A stretch of DNA of 64,000 bases, taken from Larimichthys crocea. Taxonomy: Eukaryota; Chordata; Actinopteri; Sciaenidae. Shown here piece after piece: positions 1 through 13,195 of the stretch. The position numbers were made by a program, and so were the translations under genes. The DNA is taken from positions 5,074,642-5,138,641 of the forward strand of contig NC_040013.1 in assembly GCF_000972845.2 (NCBI RefSeq), read 5' to 3'. A model generated the notes under the pieces. That model had not been told where the DNA came from and searched no databases. It saw only the letters and a program-made list of their open reading frames with translations. Positions within the stretch are counted from its first letter, which is position 1. Every line of letters begins with the position of its first letter.

Positions 1-1370
1 AATAATCAACTGATTTAAGGGAGGGAAAGAGTCATAAATGAAGGATATTAGTGCTCCAAGTCAATGGCCCTTGATGTTAATGTTGCAATTACAAAAAAAG
101 AAATTCCAACCATTAGTCATAGAAACAAACGATCATCTCACTTTTAGTGTTGGCACTGTATGTCTGTATGTATGCATGCATATGCATATGTGTGTGAAAG
201 ATGAGAAAATCTTTCTGGTGCGTGTGTGTGTGTGAAGCTGTGTGTGATCAGTAGCGTGAAAACAGAAATGGGAATGAAGAAGGTTCTCTGACGCTGAGAA
301 AAGATACATATACGGGCGGTTGCACAGCAGTGTGTGCTGATAAATCGATCTAAAGCGCCCCTAACCGTCCCTTTGGCCTTGATAATATGTGAATCATGTG
401 AGCATCATGTGTTTAGAGGGTAAACGATATGTAATCTTCCCTTTTGACACAGTTCATTTCAGATAAGACACTGTCACCGCTATGCAGGAAAGAGTGTACA
501 CACAGACATGGGCCTGAAATATGAAAATAAAAATAAAAAACAATGTGCAAATTCAAAAACAACACAAGTCAAGCTAGTGCCACGACAGCAGCATGTGATT
601 GCACAATGGGTTTAAAAATCAAATGTGCAACAAGCTACTTACTTATTCAGTCCAGTGTTCTTCATGCAGTTTGTTCCTCCTCATACATCCCTCCCTTATG
701 TGTGGTGTGAATGAGTGCGACGACCTGACCTGTGCTACATAACAACCCTGTACAGTACAATGAATACAGTACCAGATATCCTCTATGTTTAAGGTACCGA
801 GACCGCAGTTCACTCTTCATACAGATCCCTTTAAGTTTTTAAAAAAAGTAAGTATTTAAATAAAAACAACAAAAAAAGAAAATTAAAAAAACTAGAAAAA
901 ACGCAACCCAGAATTCAGGTAAGCAGAACAGTTGAGTCAGCAGATATGATCATGGTTCTTATCCTTTAGGGAAATGGAAATCACTTTACAGCATCAATTG
1001 GCCTTTAGTTTTCTGTCTACTAATATCAGTGTGTTATGTTACATCATGTCCGCCAGGAGAAGGGCTCTCGAACACAAGTGGACGTCCTACCATAGGAGGA
1101 AACCGGCACTTTATCTCATATTTTAAATACATATTGAATATCTTCATATGTGTTCCCTCTCCTAGACTTTAAACCAAACTTCCTATATGTTAATTTGATT
1201 ATTTCTCATTGTCATTATCATCATAGCACTTAACTGTCATTACAATACTCTACCAATGCTTCACTGTCGCCGCTCTGGCAGCGAAGTAACTCACAGCAGA
1301 TGAGAAGATTGGGGAGGAGGGTTATATTGTGAGAAAAAGGGGAAGAGGGCAGAAGGTCGGAGGGGCAGGG
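1..1370. other. fam219a 3' side: probable 3' UTR and downstream DNA
   Basis: No coding exon is recognisable here. The part adjoining position 1371 should be the fam219a 3' UTR (minus strand), but I see no canonical minus-strand AATAAA signal, so its end cannot be placed. Short GT/CA-rich and A-rich tracts occur (about 212-235 and 835-905). The small open frames in this stretch show no family resemblance. Confidence 0.5.
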
Positions 1371-4300
1371 TTACTGTATTTGACAGGTGGTGGAGGAGGT
1401 TGCCTGGCAGCACATGCAGGTAGGGTTGACTGATTTGGGCGGGATCAGATCAAGGTCCTCGTCATCCGGGATCTCGTCTAGGCGGTAACCATCTTTCAGT
1501 AGCTGGATGTTCAGATCCTGATTGATTTGCTGTAGAAGGGAGGATAGACAGAGGAGATTGATGGGTTGGAACCAACACCCGGACTGATCTACAGAGAATT
1601 AACTACCTGTTAAACAACATCCCACAAGCATCGATTTTGAACTGAAGTAGGTCTTAACCTGAACCTGACAGGTCCAGACATTTTGTTACGGCTCTGTTCA
1701 GGTTCAGATTAGTTTATTTTAAAATGTAAATGTTCCCTGTGCTGATCGACTGCTTCCATGTCTGTCATACATTACAAGTAAATACACAAAGGAAAGTGCG
1801 AAAGAGTGTATCATGTAATCATGGATGAGATGTAGCAAACATAATCTGTTGGGTTGAATCAAGTCTGGTTCCAATTTTAAGACCAAACTCTTGTAATTTG
1901 TTCCTGTTACAACAAAAACACTTTTTCATTTTCAGAGAGCCACCTATGCTCCACGTCTTTGCCTACTGCCAAGATGACAACAGCCAGAGCCACTAGGCTT
2001 CACGGCAGCTTTTCAGAAACCTATGGATCACCTCAGTTTTACACAGTCTGTCTATAAGAAGCTACAGCCAGTGGCAATTTGCTGTTTTACGTGGGTATCC
2101 ATGCCAACAAACACATCTTTCCACTGACTTAATCTGATTTAGACAATCAGACTTAGACATTTTTTTTGAGCCTCAGTGACTCAGACTGGGTAAAATTTAC
2201 AGTGGTAACCATGGCAAACTGAGTTAAGGCTCTTTCACAGATGGCTGTAAGGATCATCACTTGGAGCTTTGTCATGAACATGATGACTATTGTCTCGGTG
2301 TGATTTGTTTTTGCCTTTGTTTGTATGTAAAATAGAAGTGATGTCTTCATACACTATTTATGCATCAAAGGGGGCATGATAGGCTCATTTCCAGCTCCAT
2401 GGTTTTATTCTGGGACTGCAGTAGAGAAGCTTTGCATGATTCACAGTTCAAACAATTCCATATTTATCTTTTACTGACCTTTTATGCAGCTTCTCAGTTC
2501 ATCCTCTGTCTAAAACAAGCTGTTTTGGCTTCCCTTTAAAGGCCCAGTGTTGTAGGATTTGGTGGCATCTGGCAGCGTAGTCGCTGATTGCAATTCCCTC
2601 ACCTCACCCCAATAATGTGGCCCCAAAAACACTGAAAAAGGGCCCTGGAAAGCCCTATCTGGAGCCAGTGTTTGGTTTGTCTATTCTAGCCTACTGTAGA
2701 AACATGGCAGTTCAAAAATAGATGCATATAAAACTCAAATACTGCCATATTTTGTAAATAGAGTCCCCTAAATCTGACGTACTAACAAGTAAAACTATAG
2801 TTAGCAACAAGCTAAAACTATAATCAGCAACAAGTAAAGCGATCTCATCTCTCCACCAGGTGATGTTATTTCACTCAGAGCTGAGTCTGAGCAGCTGGAG
2901 GACATCTGAGGTAAAACAGTGATATATTGGCTTCTTGACATTTAACGATTGCGCAGCGTTTCCTCGACATTTTTCTGCCTTGTATCTCTCTAGCTCAGCG
3001 ACAGAATGACTGCCTGGTGTTGTGTTGTTTATTACGTTAAAACAACACCAGCAATAAAAGGTTGGACGGTGGTGGCTGACGGCAGCATGGAATCTTGTAC
3101 AGTTTCTGAATCCAGGCTGAGAATTTTATCTGTGATACTTTCACAGCATTTATATAGAACCTACACTGCTTTATGATTTTAAAAAAATCTCACTTCTACA
3201 ATATGGGACCTTTAAATTGTCTGTCTACTGCAGATACTCTTCTGTACTGCATAAAAACACATTTGCCTACTTTGTTAAGCTCCAGGACGATCCTGCTGTT
3301 GCCACGTTGCATTACTTGCTCACAACTTGCTCTTATTAGCCAGTACTAAGGAAGAGAAGCCACAGGCTCAACTAGGTTTACTGTTTTAACATTCCTCTGG
3401 GGAATAAATATGGTAATATAATTTGCATTTGTATCAGCAGCAGACACTGAAAACAGGATTTTAAAGAGCAGACACCCATACAGTACACATTTGTGTGCAG
3501 GTGCGTCTGAAATGTAATCATGTACTCGTAGCGAGCGCACACGCCGAGAGAATTAACATGAATGAGCAGGATGGATATAAATGGGTTTGCTTCAAGCCTG
3601 GCTTATAAAAGACTTGACTTCTTGGCTTCTTGACAATCATGGAAAATGGAGGAAAAGAAGGCGAGGGGAGCGAGTGAATGAGCTGAGGAGGCAGATGCTT
3701 TCTCTGTCACATATCTCACCTCAGCAGAGGAGTATCCCGACGATGAGTATCTAGACATGTCGAAATCATCATCACTGAAACAAAGAAAAGCACAAGTTAG
3801 CTCATTATTTGGGTATTTATGGTGGTTTAAGTGGCAAGAAGTGTATGCATGTGTGTGTTTGTGTTCACCTGTCTGTGTCTAGGGCCACCAAGGGCTTCTC
3901 ATCTGGGCTCTGGTCTAAAGAGGAATAGCCTTTATTGGGCACTACCAACCTGTGAGGAGAGAGAGAGAGAGAGAGATAGGAGGAAAGGAATGAGCATTAA
4001 AAAAAAAAGGGTGTAACAGAATATGACAGGAAGAGGTGGATGAGGGAAAATAGATTCACAAACAGGAAGAGGTGAGTAAGAACGAGACTGGCAGAGATGC
4101 TGAGAGGAAAGGAAGGCGGGCCTGGAGGCAGCATCACGAGCTGAACTACAGTAACAACAGAGGCACGAAAGAGGTCCAATTTCTAACTCAGACATCTTAC
4201 AAACACTAAATCAATACAGCCGTTCTCTTGCCAGCTCCACTGACAGACAGAGATAATGACATGGGAATAAAATCCATTTTGTCAAGCCCTTGAAAACATG

Positions 4301-7300
4301 CTGAAATTCAAAATAGACTTGATTTTAAGCCGTATGGTTTTGTTTTTTGCTTTTGTGTGCTGTTCTTCGAGCTACATTAAATCAAGCACAAAGTCAGACA
4401 ACTTCTTTTTTTACCTTTTCTTTAAGCAAATTAGCCTGTATGAGATCTACTGTCGTTAGTAAATCAAACCAGTGCAATATTAGACCAGAATATGAAATAC
4501 ATTTTTATTTATGTAATCTATCAGAAAGACCCCAGCAGCTTCCTACCGTGTTCTGGCCATGACGTTGTTCTTCTTGGGCTGCTGATTGACTGGACTTCCT
4601 ACAGTGTTGCTGTTCTTCAGTGAGCCCTTCCTAGCCAGCTCTCTCTGTTTCTCTGCACAAGAAGCACACACACACACACACACACACTAGATTAGTTATT
4701 AATGTCACACAGACTGCACAAAAAAAGGTTGAATTAACGTCAGTGTCATCTACTTGTAAGACTGATTGTAATTCGAGGGATGTAAAGCATGGCATTGCTG
4801 TCAACTTTCTGTTGCGTATCATTTTGCCACAATGGATTGAAACAATACAGCAAACTCTGTTGAAGCAGATTTGACGAGGGGAAATTAGCATGTGTGACGA
4901 GCGATCAGCCAAGGGAATTCTGCTTGAAGTCAATTTTCACTTTGAGGAGCCTGTGACATGTTTTTTGTTCTGACTCTGGGCGGCTACAGCACTGTACACG
5001 GTGTAACACCAGGGCGGATCAGTTTCTGTTCACTGGAGGGATTCTCTTCAGCGGTCAGCTGACCAGGAAGAGATGATCACTGCTGCTCACACTGAGAAGA
5101 GGAGGGGGGTTGTTTAATTTATGTAATACAATACAAAATCCTCCAGTAAAAGCATGAGACTATATATATATATTTAGAAACAACAGCCTCATGTGACATC
5201 GTGTGACACTTCCATCATCACCGATCAGATGACAAATGACTAAATTAATGCTGTTAGTCTAGTCTGAGCCAATGATGAACTAAAATATAATACATTAGTG
5301 ACACTAGAAAATGTCGAATCTGTGCTGTGCTACCAGTTAATGGCATCACATTTTTAATGCAGAAAAGAGTTTTTTAAAAGGCCATCAAATGTAGATTAGA
5401 GCCTCTTTCCATCTCAAGGTCACAAAGGCAAAGACTAGTTTAACAAGCATGCATAATTAAAGGAACTCTCTGAGAATGGATTGTATAGAGAGGGACGTTT
5501 ATGACAGTGTTTACTTGTCATAAAAAAACACTCTGATGAGATTAAATGGAATAATAAAAAGTACAGCTGTGGCTATTGTGGTCTAACTTTGACCATGCAT
5601 GATGGATGTAGAGTGAAATCTGCTGACGTTGTACTACACATGTGAATACAATCCTTTTTCATGCGTTTCTGTGGCTGTATAGTTTACTCATTTTGAATAA
5701 TGTTGGTTCTTAAATGATTTGACTAAGAAAATATTACAGTAGGAGTAAAAAAAAAACAAAAAAATAACAAAATAAAGACGCGCTGCTCGACAGTGGACTC
5801 TGTCCACGGTGCTGAAATGAGCCTTAAAGGACTGTGACGTTTCATAAACACGCGAATTCCCAAACATAAAACAGGCCAGAGCGGTTATTATCTTTTGCCA
5901 GGGTGTATCCATATACCAAACAATTATTAGTCCATTAATTGATTAGTTTATTAAAAAGTAATAAGACAACATCTTTGATCATCAATTCATTGTTTAAGTT
6001 ATTTTTCAAGCAAGCTTTGCTGCTTCCAACTTATAAAAAATGAAGATTTATTGCCATTTTCTGTTGAATACGGGGGTAATTAAAAAAACTTTCTACAAGG
6101 ACACGTCTTCAGAGAAAAAAAGCAATTTTAAACCATCACCTTGGTAACACTTTACTCTGGGAACTAGCGATTAGCATTTTGTGACATATTATAGACTAAA
6201 TGATTAGTGGATTAATCCCAAAATAACTAACACAATCAGTGATGATGATATTAATCTGTACTTGCGGCACTACGGTACTTTTTACTCATAGTTTAGCAGC
6301 ATGACGAGGATGATTAAACCACAACACATGACCGTGTTCTCGGTTTTCCCTGAAAATTGATCGTCACTGTTCAAATGCCATCACCCCAGGTAATAAAACA
6401 CTCAGCTACACAGTCTGTATACGGATTCCTCCAGTGTCTCCATCTTGCCTTAAAATGATGCCACATCTGCACACAACAGCTGGTTACTCTGTACAAGACT
6501 TTACATCGACAGATCATCAGGTATGCTGATTCCCACGGGCAGACACTTGGCCTACAAACACTGCAGCTCTTTACTCACCTATTTTCATCTGCAAGGGTGA
6601 GGGCTTGTAGTTGATAGTGACAGGTTCTCCCTCTCTGGTGTCGGAGTCCGCCTCTGAGGCCGTGGACGAGGCTGGGTCCTGGAGACAAACAGAGAAAGAC
6701 GGCATGTACAGAAAGATGAGCAGAAACGTACATTACAGTGGCATCCATGAATAATTAATGTCTTTTTCGTAATGCACAACAGACCCTACAATGCCCAGAC
6801 AATGTGAATAAAACAGTTCATAAATAGATAAAACGTGAGTCCCTCTCTATTTAGTGAGTCAGTGTATGAAGCATTATGCGGACAGCTAAAAATATTTAGA
6901 CCTACATACACATAGTTCTGGAGAACTGGATAACATCAACCTTTAGAGGAAATCTAGGATTTCATCAGAAAAATCAAAATAATTTGAACACATTTTAAAT
7001 TAATGCAAAATATTGAACTCAAAATGATCCTTGAGTGTTTCTTCAGGTTGCTCTTGGACCCTTTGGAGGACTCATGGTATGTTTGTTTATTCCTAAGGAT
7101 TCACATTTGTCTAGACAGGACAAAGGTAAGGAGGAAAACAGACTTTATCAATCAGTGGTCACATGAGTGAGGGGGTGGTGAATGACTGTCTGAGGGACGA
7201 GTGGAGACAGCAGGTCAGACTGCTTTGGTAGTCTGGCTCTCTAGCGGCCCCGACCGTGGGCAACAGAGGCCGCCCTGCAGGCTGCAGTAACCCAGGGCCC

Positions 7301-7941
7301 CGCTACAGGCCACGGAGCGCACCACCAAATCATCTACACTGATTGTTTCTATTTTTTTAATCAAATTATATTAATACACGGGTACATATAGAGAAATATT
7401 TGCCATTAAAGACCGCTTTCTGATCACGTCAAGGCGACACAAGTGGCGTCGAAGCCGCAGCAACTTGCTGCATGGATGCTGAGGATGTAGCAGCAGTGTT
7501 GGGATGGGATGCTTGTTTTTCGCCAGACATGACGGATGCTGCTCACTACGCAGCAGACCGGACGCCGCTTGCATTACACAACTAATAAAAAAAATTTAAA
7601 AAACAACTGTGAGCGAATCAATGATGCTCTGACACGTTACTCAGTCATTTTAATATTTTGCTGGAGTCAAAAAAACTTGCTGAAAATGCTGTATTGGTCC
7701 CACATCAGCCAATATTACGCATGGCAGGTGATGGATTTGTCGGGATCCCAGAGCACAACATTATGAATGACAGGCCTCGTACTCTAAGCATCCTGAAATA
7801 ATAATTAAGACATCATAAATTAAAAAAAACAAACACTGATTGATTATTTTAATTATGACTTACCAGCGGCTGCATCTCCGCCTGCATCTCCGCCTCCTGC
7901 ACGGCGCTCGGCACCTGAAATCTATCTATTTCTTCCATCAT
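1371..7941 (-). CDS. fam219a: FAM219A-like protein, 6 coding exons, 166 aa
   Basis: Assembled from six minus-strand exons: 7864-7941, 6579-6678, 4547-4652, 3869-3949, 3720-3774 and 1371-1529. All have GT/AG borders and the phases join exactly, giving 166 codons plus TAA. The start is the first of two tandem Met codons (MMEEIDRFQVP), as in vertebrate FAM219A. Further family signatures are YKPSPLQ in exon 2, KQRELARKGSLKN and QQPKKNNVMARTR in exon 3, LVVPNKGYSSLDQSPDEKPL in exon 4, the acidic DDDFDMSRYSSSGYSSAE in exon 5, and the Cys-rich end PTCMCCQATSSTTCQIQ in exon 6. There is no signal peptide and no membrane segment. The molecular function of FAM219 proteins is unknown; the Ser/Asp-rich middle suggests a largely disordered, phosphorylatable protein (inference). 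Length is a little below the mammalian isoforms I know. The N-terminus carries a small local duplication (AEMQAEMQ). FAM219B is less likely because the full-length resemblance is to FAM219A. Confidence 0.95.
2535..3216. mobile_element. MITE-like non-autonomous DNA element with TTAA flanks, in fam219a intron 5
   Basis: About 680 bp bounded by imperfect terminal inverted repeats. The left end begins TTTAAAGGCCCAGTGTTGTA. The reverse complement of the right end begins TTTAAAGGTCCCATATTGTA. TTAA occurs at both ends (2536-2539 and 3212-3215), which is the target-site pattern of piggyBac-type elements. The interior resembles a widespread fish repeat (phrases around 'ccagtgtttggtttgtc' and 'ctactgtagaaacatggc') and has no transposase frame. 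Superfamily assignment is inference. Confidence 0.65.
4665..4688. repeat. (CA)n microsatellite
   Basis: About 12 uninterrupted CA units, starting roughly 12 bp beyond the 5' edge of fam219a exon 3 on the transcript strand, just outside the acceptor region of that exon. Confidence 0.9.
5920..6240. repeat. Degenerate dispersed fish repeat in fam219a intron 2
   Basis: The block opens with a tract of the type 'attagtccattaattgatta' and closes with a similar 'aatgattagtggattaatcc' tract. In between is a stretch like 'tttttcaagcaagctttgct', reminiscent of a very common teleost interspersed repeat. The copy is decayed, so the family name and exact borders are uncertain. Confidence 0.4.
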
Positions 7942-8160
7942 TTTGGCAACGCGCCTCTGTCCTCCCTTCTCCCACAAGCTGACTGTTGGGCAGCGGGTCG
8001 TTTCGACGAGTTATCGCCGAGATTGCGGGTGATCTCAGATCCGTAACACTCTCTGTAGTTCTCCGGTGGCGAGCTTCATCCCAGCAGGCAGTATGTCGAC
8101 GGTGGTGTGACCAGTTGGGTGACGGTGACTCCACCACCCACTTCCGGGTAGGGTATCCCA
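7942..8160 (-). promoter_or_regulatory. fam219a: fam219a 5' leader and probable TATA-less promoter
   Basis: The region just upstream of the fam219a start is richer in G+C and CpG than its surroundings and has no TATA box. An ETS-type motif (CCGGAAGT on the minus strand, 8140-8147) lies about 200 bp before the start codon, as expected for a housekeeping-type promoter. The transcription start itself cannot be placed from sequence. Confidence 0.45.
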
Positions 8161-8474
8161 AGCTAGGGTCCGGGGACCCATATGAGGCCTTTAAAAGGAT
8201 GCCAAAGTGGTCACCAGACAGTATTTATGATATTAATCATTTGTGTGAGGTCATTTGAAGAGTTACAGATAGATAAAACATGTTTTCTGTCAGCTCAAAG
8301 GAATTTCAAACTGGTGTTGGTTTATTCATCTTTAGGATTAACTCCTCATTTGTTTTTTTTGTTTCTCCAATTTGTATTTTTCTCTTATGTTCCTCTGGAG
8401 TGACTGACCAGAATCAGAACAAAACATAATTTGCAGTAGTACACAGAGAACTGTGCGTACAATAAATGAGTATT

Positions 8475-9075
8475 TATGATCTTCATGTTACAACATGGTC
8501 ATTTACAGCATATTTTCATAATGTGACATTACAAAATAAGTTATTGTTAAAAAAAACACACGTTATGATAATAAGTTATCATGTTATCACAACATAAATA
8601 GTTATATTTGAACAATAAACACCTCTTGTTATAACCCTATAACTTACATTTTAAGGTAAAATGTTTCACGTTATAACATGATAACTTACAGAATATTGTT
8701 AGAATGTGATGCTGTAACCATATATATATAATAAGTCATTACATTTTAACGTGAAACGTTTCACATTATTATAATTATTAGTTATTATGTCATAACAGGA
8801 TATAGATAGAAAAGATGATGATGTTAAAATCTGACACATTTCATGTTATTATAAGATAAACAATATATTGTTTAATGAGAAAAGTTATAACATTAAAACA
8901 ATAAACCTTTCTTTTTGTAACATTACAAGAAAAAAATAAAGATAAAATGTTTCACATCATAACATGACAACATACAAATCGTCAACATAAGTTATATACG
9001 TTATATGAAACATTTTATATTATTACATTTCTTGTTATAAAATTTTCACTCTTTTCACATTATAACATAACACTG
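8475..9075. repeat. AT-rich degenerate repeat built on ATAAC/GTTAT words
   Basis: About 600 bp in which 'cgttataacatgataactta'-like phrases recur on both strands with drift. Examples lie around 8555-8590, 8665-8700 and 8950-8975, usually preceded by an 'aaaatgtttcac' word. A perfect 14-bp palindrome, GTGAAACGTTTCAC, lies at 8751-8764. There is no open frame. It looks like an eroded minisatellite or an AT-rich hairpin-forming element. Confidence 0.55.
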
Positions 9076-10056
9076 AATCAATTTTCTTTTTCTGGCGTGG
9101 CAGCAATATACTGACATAACAAAGCTGATGAGTCTCAAATTAAATTGAAATGAATAAATGAAGATCAGAGGATTAACCATCTCCTCTCTGGCACCCTTGG
9201 CATCAAATGCAACGTTTAATGTTTTAACTGCAGTAGAAACCTTACGGACAAGTTAATGCTCCCTTCATTACAAAAGTACTAGATAGACCAGAAGCAGACC
9301 ACTTAACAACTCGTCATTCAGAAAGTCAATTAACAGTTGTATACACCATGGAATTTTAATTAAAATGACATAAATTAATCAATTAAATGAACAGATTGGA
9401 AGCATTTAATTATAGTGCCAGAAATTAGTTGATCAGGGACAAAACATATGTCTAACAAAAAAAAAACAAGAGTAATATTTGTTACGGCATATTATTGAGC
9501 TTGAATATCTTTATTCTCTACTGGAGGAGGCGCTCGCTCTAATTACTGACAGCTCTTATTATTGACAAAGGGCTCATGGGACTGTTTCAGTGTTTTTGTG
9601 TTATGTGGTTTTCAGTGTCTGTGTGGCCAGGACATTGTTAAGGTGTAACTAGGACTGAATGTGGCCACCATGGGCCAGGACTCCTGTGGTTATTGATGAC
9701 CTCTGGCCAGTGTTCATGTGCAATATGTGTAATCTGTTGATACAGATTCTAGGTTTGTGCAGTGTGTGGCATATAAGATTAATTTGGAAAAAAACATTCT
9801 TCTATACAAGTTTTCCACAGTACATTACACTTCTGCTTCTAAAAAAACATTGTGCTTTTTAATCCGCTGCGTTTCATCTGAGATCTGTAGCTGTGTGCAG
9901 ATAAAAATTTCACGTGATGCCATATGGTCAGCTATGGGACATGTTTACCCAACAAGCAACTCAACTAGAGACAACAACTTGAAATGCTGTCTCTGCCTTC
10001 ATTACAGACAACCTGAACGAAAGCCTTAACCTTGTCCTAACCCTGAGACCCGCCTT

Positions 10057-10124
10057 ATGGTGAATGGACTGTACTTATATAGCTCCTTTTGAGTCTTCCA
10101 ACCACTCAAAGCGCTTTAGGGTAC
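10057..10124 (-). repeat. L2-type LINE 3'-tail fragment
   Basis: A short stretch containing 'actcaaagcgctttagggta' and 'ggactgtacttatatagctc'. Read on the minus strand, this has the order of the L2/Una-type 3' tail: a 'gcgctttgagtgg' hairpin word followed by a 'gctatataa'-like word. Only the tail survives. Confidence 0.5.
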
Positions 10125-10196
10125 ATATCTCACTCCAACAAGCTCAGTGTTCATATTACAAAAAGTTTCCAATAGGTGACAAACACACACTTGAAA

Positions 10197-10262
10197 TTCT
10201 TAGTTTTTAATCTTTATTATAGATTACGTAAAATTCAAACATTTCAAAAATATCCCACACAC
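10197..10262. repeat. Diverged repeat block related to blocks at 12.96 and 13.1 kb
   Basis: Contains 'agattacgtaaaattcaaac' followed by 'atttcaaaaatatcccacac'. The first half recurs at 13119-13139 and the second half at about 12960-12988, with a few substitutions. See the entry at 12945-13195. Confidence 0.45.
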
Positions 10263-10566
10263 CTCCTGTCTCCATTTTCATCAACAATAATATTCCACTG
10301 ATATGACATGCTGAAAATACAGCACTTGTTCTGACCTATGTTTGTGTATGTGCTTTAATCTCCTCTGTGCCAGTGTTGTGGATCCATCACTTTCTGCTGT
10401 GGCGCCTGCGTGTGATGGGTTGCGGGTGAGTTTGCCTGATTGAACGAGTGACTGTAGGTTGGTCTGGAGAGCCCGATTGGTTCCAGCCTTTCCGAGCTTG
10501 TGGTTTAAAAAGCCATCTTTCTCCAGCTCCTGTGGATTCTCATCTCTCTGCTGCAGCCAACATATT

Positions 10567-10594
<28 letters not shown>
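10567..10594. repeat. (GT)n microsatellite
   Basis: About 14 uninterrupted GT units. Confidence 0.9.
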
Positions 10595-10597
<3 letters not shown>

Positions 10598-12944
10598 TGT
10601 AGTAGATTGAATAAGTGACTACAATGGAACACTGCTTTCCACATTTTTGACCTTGTAATTGATACCTTTAACCCCTACAACATACAGTAATACAATCGAA
10701 AATAAGTAGTAGAGTTACTGAAGTGCCATACAATACAATACCATACAATTTTGATGAATTTTACTTTACTTCAGTACTTTCATTTTACACTACTCGTTTG
10801 CAGATTCACATCTGATTATGATCATTTTATAAAACACAAAGCATTGTAGGATTAACAACTCAACAGTATGTAAAGTGGTTTGAATTAGCTTAATCTTAAT
10901 CTCAACTATATACCATTAATTACACACTGAATATACATTTGATACCTTAAATATTTTACTCATGGCATTTACTGAGATGCAGAAGAATGCAGGGAGTATT
11001 CTTTGCACCATAATATTACTTTTACTTGATTAAAGGATAAAATAGTTTACTCAGTGCCTCTCTCCAAGTTCCAACAGAAAACAACATTACATACTTCACA
11101 AGAACAGGATTTATTGCTTGGCTATTGCATTATCCTGTCCATTCCCTCTATGTCCCTGTAGGGTTTAAACTCCTGATAACAATTGCTCTCCATTATTATA
11201 GTCCTGTAATTTAATTATACAACTAATTTAATCTTCTATTTTAAATCATAATTGTTTTTTTAGTATGCCTCTAAAATGAATTATTGGATGACCATACCTT
11301 TTGGCAAGAAAAATGAACTCGTCATCGCAATTTTAAACTGAATTAACCAATCAAATGACCATTATGGAGCACATCCTCGAGAAAATAATTTAACCTCTGG
11401 CTAATGATATAAGAACATCCCTGATGTTGTGACTCATTGAAAGTCACTGACACGTCTGACTGCACATTGTCCTTACGTGGAAATACCAGCAGAGAGCAGC
11501 AATGGCATGCTCTGCTGCACAATAATGGAGAAGGGGGTCTTGGCAGCGATCAGCCGCTGCTGCTGCTGCAGCCAAGGTTGTTACAACTGGAGGCAGCAAA
11601 GCTTGAGCCAGCAGGTGGCAGTCTAATTCTACAGGAGGAAGAGGGACAAAGGCTGGATGGAGGACGAATGACAATGAGATGTGTTGAGATGTGTGCAGGG
11701 TCAAGCAGGTCATAGTGTTTGAGGTTCATACTTCTGCTGATGCATATGCATGACTATACCAATATATCCTGATGTCAGCTTTTTTATTTTCAGGAAATGT
11801 TTTTGTGTTTTTTAAGTTAATTTTCTTAAATTTTCTGTTTGATATCTTAAACACACTCACTATGTTTGATTGTTTTTCCTCCCGTGCCATGCATACTGAT
11901 GCGTTTCTTATCACCGTCATTATTTCATCTTGTTTCATGTTATAATTGGACCTCTGTTGACAGAATAAGAATTCATACTGACTAAATTATGCTGAATTAT
12001 AATGATTTCGATATCAGAGCCGCACTGTTGTCAGAATCGATTTAATGACTGTCTGTCTCTCTGCGTGTAATTGTGATGAGCGCTCATGACTCTATAGGGG
12101 TTCTGTTATGTAGAACTGATTAGGTGTGATTAGAATTTTGTCATTAATTATTCATACACAAATGAAAAAGACTTTATTCTTAAGCAACGCTACCTGCACT
12201 GTATCGTCTATATATGTCAGTACACTGCATTCATTTATACTTTACCTCGAACAGCCTCACTGAACACTGAACTGAACATACTGTCTCTCTTTTTCACACG
12301 CTCACACTCACACACATACACACTGTGCAGCTATCCTTATCAGGCAATACACAATACAGTACAGTTACAATACACTGACTTTGTAACTGTCCTAGAGACA
12401 GGGTTCACTGGGTTGGTTATATTTTGTTTCTGTTTACAAAACATGGACATTCATAAAGTCAAAAAGGAGTTCATAAAGTCATTATAAAGGAATGTAAAAA
12501 TAAGTTTGTTAAAAAGGTAATGTGAATAGAAAATGCATTCAAACCTGTAGCCACAATATATGTTTGATTCTGCATGTGGTCCAAGAGGCGCACACGGTAG
12601 TTTGTTTAGATTATGTATGATGTAAATGTTGATGTGTTTTAATATGCAACGTCATTTTATTTGATATTACTTTTCTATTATTCTGACATGTTTTGAGCAT
12701 GTTTACAGACTTCAGCTTGAGAAATGTGTGACTGAAAATGTTTCTTCATTTGTTCCTTTCTTTTTTATAGTTTTCTCAATGCCCAATAACCAGGGTGAGC
12801 CTAAAGCAGAGAGGAAGAGAGAGAGATATATACATAAAACGTCAAAAGATGAGCGGCCATCATTTCATTGGACCAGTGTAGTTACAGACTACATTCATTT
12901 TCGACAGCCTAACCCCAAAACATCGACATCTTTGGTTCCAATGA

Positions 12945-13195
12945 GGACCACACAGTCCAAAATTCAAATATTTCAAAATATCCCACACATTTTTGCTGCA
13001 TGTGGTGTCCAAAACATAGATTAACATTTAATCCCCTAGCAACTGCACTATAACACACATTCACTCACACATAAACACACGCTTAAAATGTTTTATTTTG
13101 AAGGCACAAATGGAATTCTAGATTACACAAAATTCAAACCATGTATTGTCTAAAACATAGATAATCATTTGATCCTTTAGTCGTTGCGTTACAAC
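12945..13195. repeat. Pair of related repeat units
   Basis: Two diverged units lie side by side. The first contains 'tccaaaacatagattaacat' (from about 13008). The second contains 'tctaaaacatagataatcat' (from about 13148). Each is followed by a similar 'gatcc/atccc...tag' stretch and then a run of 'acaa/acac'. Both relate to the block at 10197-10262, so this is a small dispersed family. Confidence 0.45.

Noticed and set aside
11437..11715. Overlapping frames on both strands, one with an Ala run
   Set aside because: The low-complexity CTG/CAG tract produces them; no splice context or homology seen.
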